Below, in pieces: positions 61,886 to 64,000 of a DNA stretch of 64,000 bases. This DNA is from Verrucomicrobiia bacterium (GTDB lineage Bacteria; Verrucomicrobiota; Verrucomicrobiia; Limisphaerales; JAEYXS01). The stretch lies in contig DASWYF010000024.1 in NCBI GenBank assembly GCA_036405135.1, forward strand, positions 124,001 to 188,000. Direction: 5' to 3'. Every line of letters starts with the position of its first letter. Positions within the stretch are counted from its first letter, which is position 1. The notes under the pieces are model-generated. The model saw only the letters and a list, made by a program, of their open reading frames with translations, was not told where the DNA came from and made no database searches. The translations under genes and the position numbers were made by a program.

Positions 61886-62910
61886 GCAAAGACAAACGAG
61901 AATGGAAGGTCGGGCTGTTCGTCATCATCGGCCTAGTGTTGCTGGGCCTTTTGCTGATGAATTTCTCCAAAGGCGCGAGCCTGTTCACCTCCACCTATGA
62001 CCTGCGCATGCGCACGTCAAACATCGGCGGTCTGATCCCTGGCGCTAAAGTGGTGATGGCGGGTGTGCCCGTCGGCACGGTCCACAAAATAGAGCTGGAA
62101 CAGGGTGGCAAGACGGTCATCGCCTTGCTGAGGATACTCAAGAAGTATCAGATACACGGGGACGCGCAGTTCTTCATCGAACAAGCAGGTTTCCTGGGCG
62201 ATCAGTATGTCTCTGTGAAGGTGGACAAGAATGAAGCTCCATTGTTAGGCGATGGGGCCGAGGTCCAATGTCAGGAGCCTTTCAACATGCAGGAAGCAGC
62301 GCGCTCGGCTCAAGGGCTTATCGAGCGTGTCGATAAGATGGTGCAGCAGATCAATACTGCGGTGGATCGCGTGGATAAAGGGCTGCTTTCGGATGCGACC
62401 TTAAAGAGCCTCACCACCACCATCACCAATCTGCAAAGTGTCTCTGAAAAAACCGTTTCAGCGGTTGGACGGATAGAACAACTAGTGGAGACAAACGCAC
62501 CCACATTGACGCGCTCTTTGAACAACGTGGCGGACTTCAGTGAGAAACTTTCTACGATGACAAACATCGTGAACTTCACCGAACGCCTGAACAAGGTGGC
62601 GGATGAGTTGCAGTTGACGATTTCAGAGAACCGAGGCGATATCCGGGAGGCGGTGAAAAACCTGGAAGGCGCGACAGAGTCCGCCAATGCCATCATGAAA
62701 GACATCAAGGATGGGAAGGGCTTGGCGGGCAGTTTATTGAGTGATGAACAATTACGGGTGGAGTTTGGTCAAATAGTGACCAATATCTCGATTTTAAGCA
62801 GCAATGTCGCCCGATTTGGCTTGTTGTACAAGCCCAAGGTGAACAAGAGTACGGTCAATCGGCCCGCAGAAAGTGTGAAACAGGTGTTTCCCCGGGCCAA
62901 CGAAAGATAG
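61882..62910 (+). CDS. mlaD: MlaD-type MCE protein
   Basis: 342 aa. One TM helix at about residues 10-29 (LFVIIGLVLLGLLLMNF), an MCE domain at about 35-118 (YDLRMRTSNIGGLIPGAKV, VPVGTVHKIELEQGGKTV, DAQFFIEQAGFLGDQYVSVK), then a long helical tail with heptads (about 130-330, e.g. IERVDKMVQQINTAVDRVD). MCE proteins form hexameric rings that bind phospholipid on the periplasmic side. The tail is longer than in E. coli MlaD and resembles the helical extension of other PVC and YebT-like MCE proteins. Confidence 0.94.
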   Translation: MSKDKREWKVGLFVIIGLVLLGLLLMNFSKGASLFTSTYDLRMRTSNIGGLIPGAKVVMAGVPVGTVHKIELEQGGKTVIALLRILKKYQIHGDAQFFIEQAGFLGDQYVSVKVDKNEAPLLGDGAEVQCQEPFNMQEAARSAQGLIERVDKMVQQINTAVDRVDKGLLSDATLKSLTTTITNLQSVSEKTVSAVGRIEQLVETNAPTLTRSLNNVADFSEKLSTMTNIVNFTERLNKVADELQLTISENRGDIREAVKNLEGATESANAIMKDIKDGKGLAGSLLSDEQLRVEFGQIVTNISILSSNVARFGLLYKPKVNKSTVNRPAESVKQVFPRANER

Positions 62911-62913
62911 CGA

Positions 62914-63933
62914 ATGTCCATTTGGGTCATCAGAGTCCTGTTCTTGAGTCTGTCTATGCTGACTGGCTACGCCATCAGCCAGGTGCGCCCTGATATTATC
63001 GAGAACGCGCGGTTGGGGGTTGTGATCGGCTTCGGCTTTGGTGGGTTGCTCGTCGCCATCGATGAAATGCTGAAAGGCTTTTCATTGAGGGCGTTCTCTG
63101 CGGCCACCTTCGGTCTGATGTTCGGCAGCCTGATCGCCTGGATGATTGATCGTTCCGGTCTGTTCGTCCATGCGGAGGAAGCCAGCCGCTGGATGATCCG
63201 TCTCTGCCTGTTCGTAGGGTTCAGTTACATCGGCATGGTGCTGGCGATGCGTAGCAATAAAGAAGATTTCTCGCTCATCATCCCATACGTCCGCTTCGCC
63301 TCGCAGAACAAGCCGGATAATCTCCTTCTGTTGGATACGAGTGTGATCATTGATGGGCGTATCGCAGACATCATCGAGTCCAACTTCTTGGAAGGCGTCG
63401 TCGTGGTGCCGCGCTTTGTCCTGCGTGAACTGCATCAGCTTTCTGATTCAGGCGATTCCATCAAACGCAGCCGTGGCAAACGCGGCTTGGAAACATTGAG
63501 TCGCATCCAGCGGAATTCCAAGAATGAGGTGAAGATCCATGAAGGCGATTTTCCCGAAGACAAGGAAGTGGACTCCAAGCTGGTGAAATTGGCGAAAGCG
63601 ACGGGCGCGAAACTTTATACGAATGATTTCAATCTGGGCAAGATCGCTGAACTGCAATCAGTTCAACACGTGAACATGAATGATCTGGCGCTGGCCTTGA
63701 AGCCGGTGATCCTGCCGGGTGATACGTTCAGCCTGAAGATTGTACGCGATGGCAAGGACAAGGGGCAGGGCGTGGGTTTCCTGCCGGATGGCACGATGGT
63801 GGTGGTGAACAATGGCCACGCTTTCATCGGTGAAAAAGTCGAGGTTTATGTGCTGAACCTGCTGCAGACCGGAGCAGGGGTGATCGTGTTCACCGAAATA
63901 CGGAACAATAATCCGTCCGCAAACGCAGCGTGA
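62914..63933 (+). CDS. PIN/TRAM domain membrane protein (YacL-like)
   Basis: 339 aa. Four TM helices fill about residues 5-110, then a PIN nuclease-like domain (NLLLLDTSVIIDGRIADIIE, acidic residues at D-x-S/T and later D, E) and a C-terminal TRAM domain (KDKGQGVGFLPDGTMVVVNN). The group, including YacL of Gram-positives, is annotated as a ribonuclease-like protein, often beside ispD. The active-site Asp residues seem present. It starts three bases after mlaD ends, so it may be in the same transcript. Confidence 0.93.
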   Translation: MSIWVIRVLFLSLSMLTGYAISQVRPDIIENARLGVVIGFGFGGLLVAIDEMLKGFSLRAFSAATFGLMFGSLIAWMIDRSGLFVHAEEASRWMIRLCLFVGFSYIGMVLAMRSNKEDFSLIIPYVRFASQNKPDNLLLLDTSVIIDGRIADIIESNFLEGVVVVPRFVLRELHQLSDSGDSIKRSRGKRGLETLSRIQRNSKNEVKIHEGDFPEDKEVDSKLVKLAKATGAKLYTNDFNLGKIAELQSVQHVNMNDLALALKPVILPGDTFSLKIVRDGKDKGQGVGFLPDGTMVVVNNGHAFIGEKVEVYVLNLLQTGAGVIVFTEIRNNNPSANAA

Positions 63934-63937
63934 GCTT

Positions 63938-64000
63938 ATGTCTCTCGTCAAAGTTTATATGACCTTCAGTTCCGCAGATGCACAGCTCGTCTGGTCGCGG
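63938..64000 (+). CDS. Start of a DUF2007-like gene, cut by window edge
   Basis: Only 21 codons visible: MSLVKVYMTFSSADAQLVWS. The pattern V-K-V-Y-x-x-F-x-x-A-x-A-x-x-x-x-S-x-L is like the start of DUF2007 (putative signal-transducing protein) domains, but this is short evidence. Starts four bases after the PIN/TRAM gene stop (ATG at 63938). Confidence 0.45.
   Translation, partial: MSLVKVYMTFSSADAQLVWSR

Overview
The window looks like a chromosomal segment of a free-living Gram-negative bacterium of the PVC group, most likely a verrucomicrobion (Limisphaerales/Pedosphaera-like). This is an inference from gene style, not from a marker gene search. It rests on the many secreted beta-propeller, LamG and repeat proteins, an ECF sigma factor with a long membrane/coiled-coil extension, an Mla (MCE) lipid transport operon, a MacAB-type exporter with two permeases, and intergenic spacers full of short degenerate dispersed repeats. 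No rRNA, tRNA, CRISPR array, prophage or transposase gene was recognised.

Region 1-6.4 kb: the 5' part of the GTPase gene der (minus strand, cut by the window edge), then a plus-strand run of exported proteins (Tat-type unknown, DUF4185-like, esterase, SMP-30 lactonase) interrupted by a small RelE-like toxin/antitoxin pair, and a SUI1/YciH factor. Region 6.4-11 kb: a minus-strand four-gene MacA/MacB-like export operon (adaptor, ATPase, two permeases). Region 11-22 kb: plus-strand metabolism and envelope genes: argA (N-acetylglutamate synthase), an L,D-transpeptidase, a large PQQ-type propeller protein, trpF, a glyoxalase-fold protein, an unknown small protein, then a tightly packed ATP-grasp-folP-cdaA-cdaR-glmM string that joins folate synthesis, cyclic-di-AMP synthesis and the first committed step toward UDP-GlcNAc.

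Region 22-33.8 kb: a minus-strand SKI2-like helicase with a DUF3516-type C terminus, a divergent AraC regulator, then a very large (about 2,014 aa) secreted protein that combines LVIVD repeats, three LamG domains, PKD, a YVTN propeller and a two-CxxCH cytochrome c module; it is followed closely by a membrane-anchored Trp-rich repeat protein and a uracil-DNA glycosylase family protein. Region 33.8-43 kb: RNase R with a long basic tail, a GT39-like membrane glycosyltransferase, a periplasmic Bcp-type peroxiredoxin, a Gfo/Idh/MocA oxidoreductase, TerC, a divergent NhaR-like regulator and a second SMP-30 lactonase.

Region 43-57.7 kb is more accessory: a 770-aa exported protein with a roughly 360-residue Ala/Glu/Lys helix between copies of an unrecognised beta domain, a hybrid histidine kinase, a DUF255/YyaL-type lipoprotein, a GT87-like membrane protein, small membrane proteins, the extended ECF sigma factor, and a HEAT-like/zinc-ribbon protein. 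The spacers here carry several families of degenerate dispersed repeats. Region 57.7-64 kb: clpC with a clear terminator, then mlaE-mlaF-mlaD, a PIN/TRAM membrane protein and the start of a DUF2007-like gene.

Start codons were chosen by signal peptide position, ribosome-binding site and overlap with the upstream gene; several differ from the longest open frame and this is stated in each entry.
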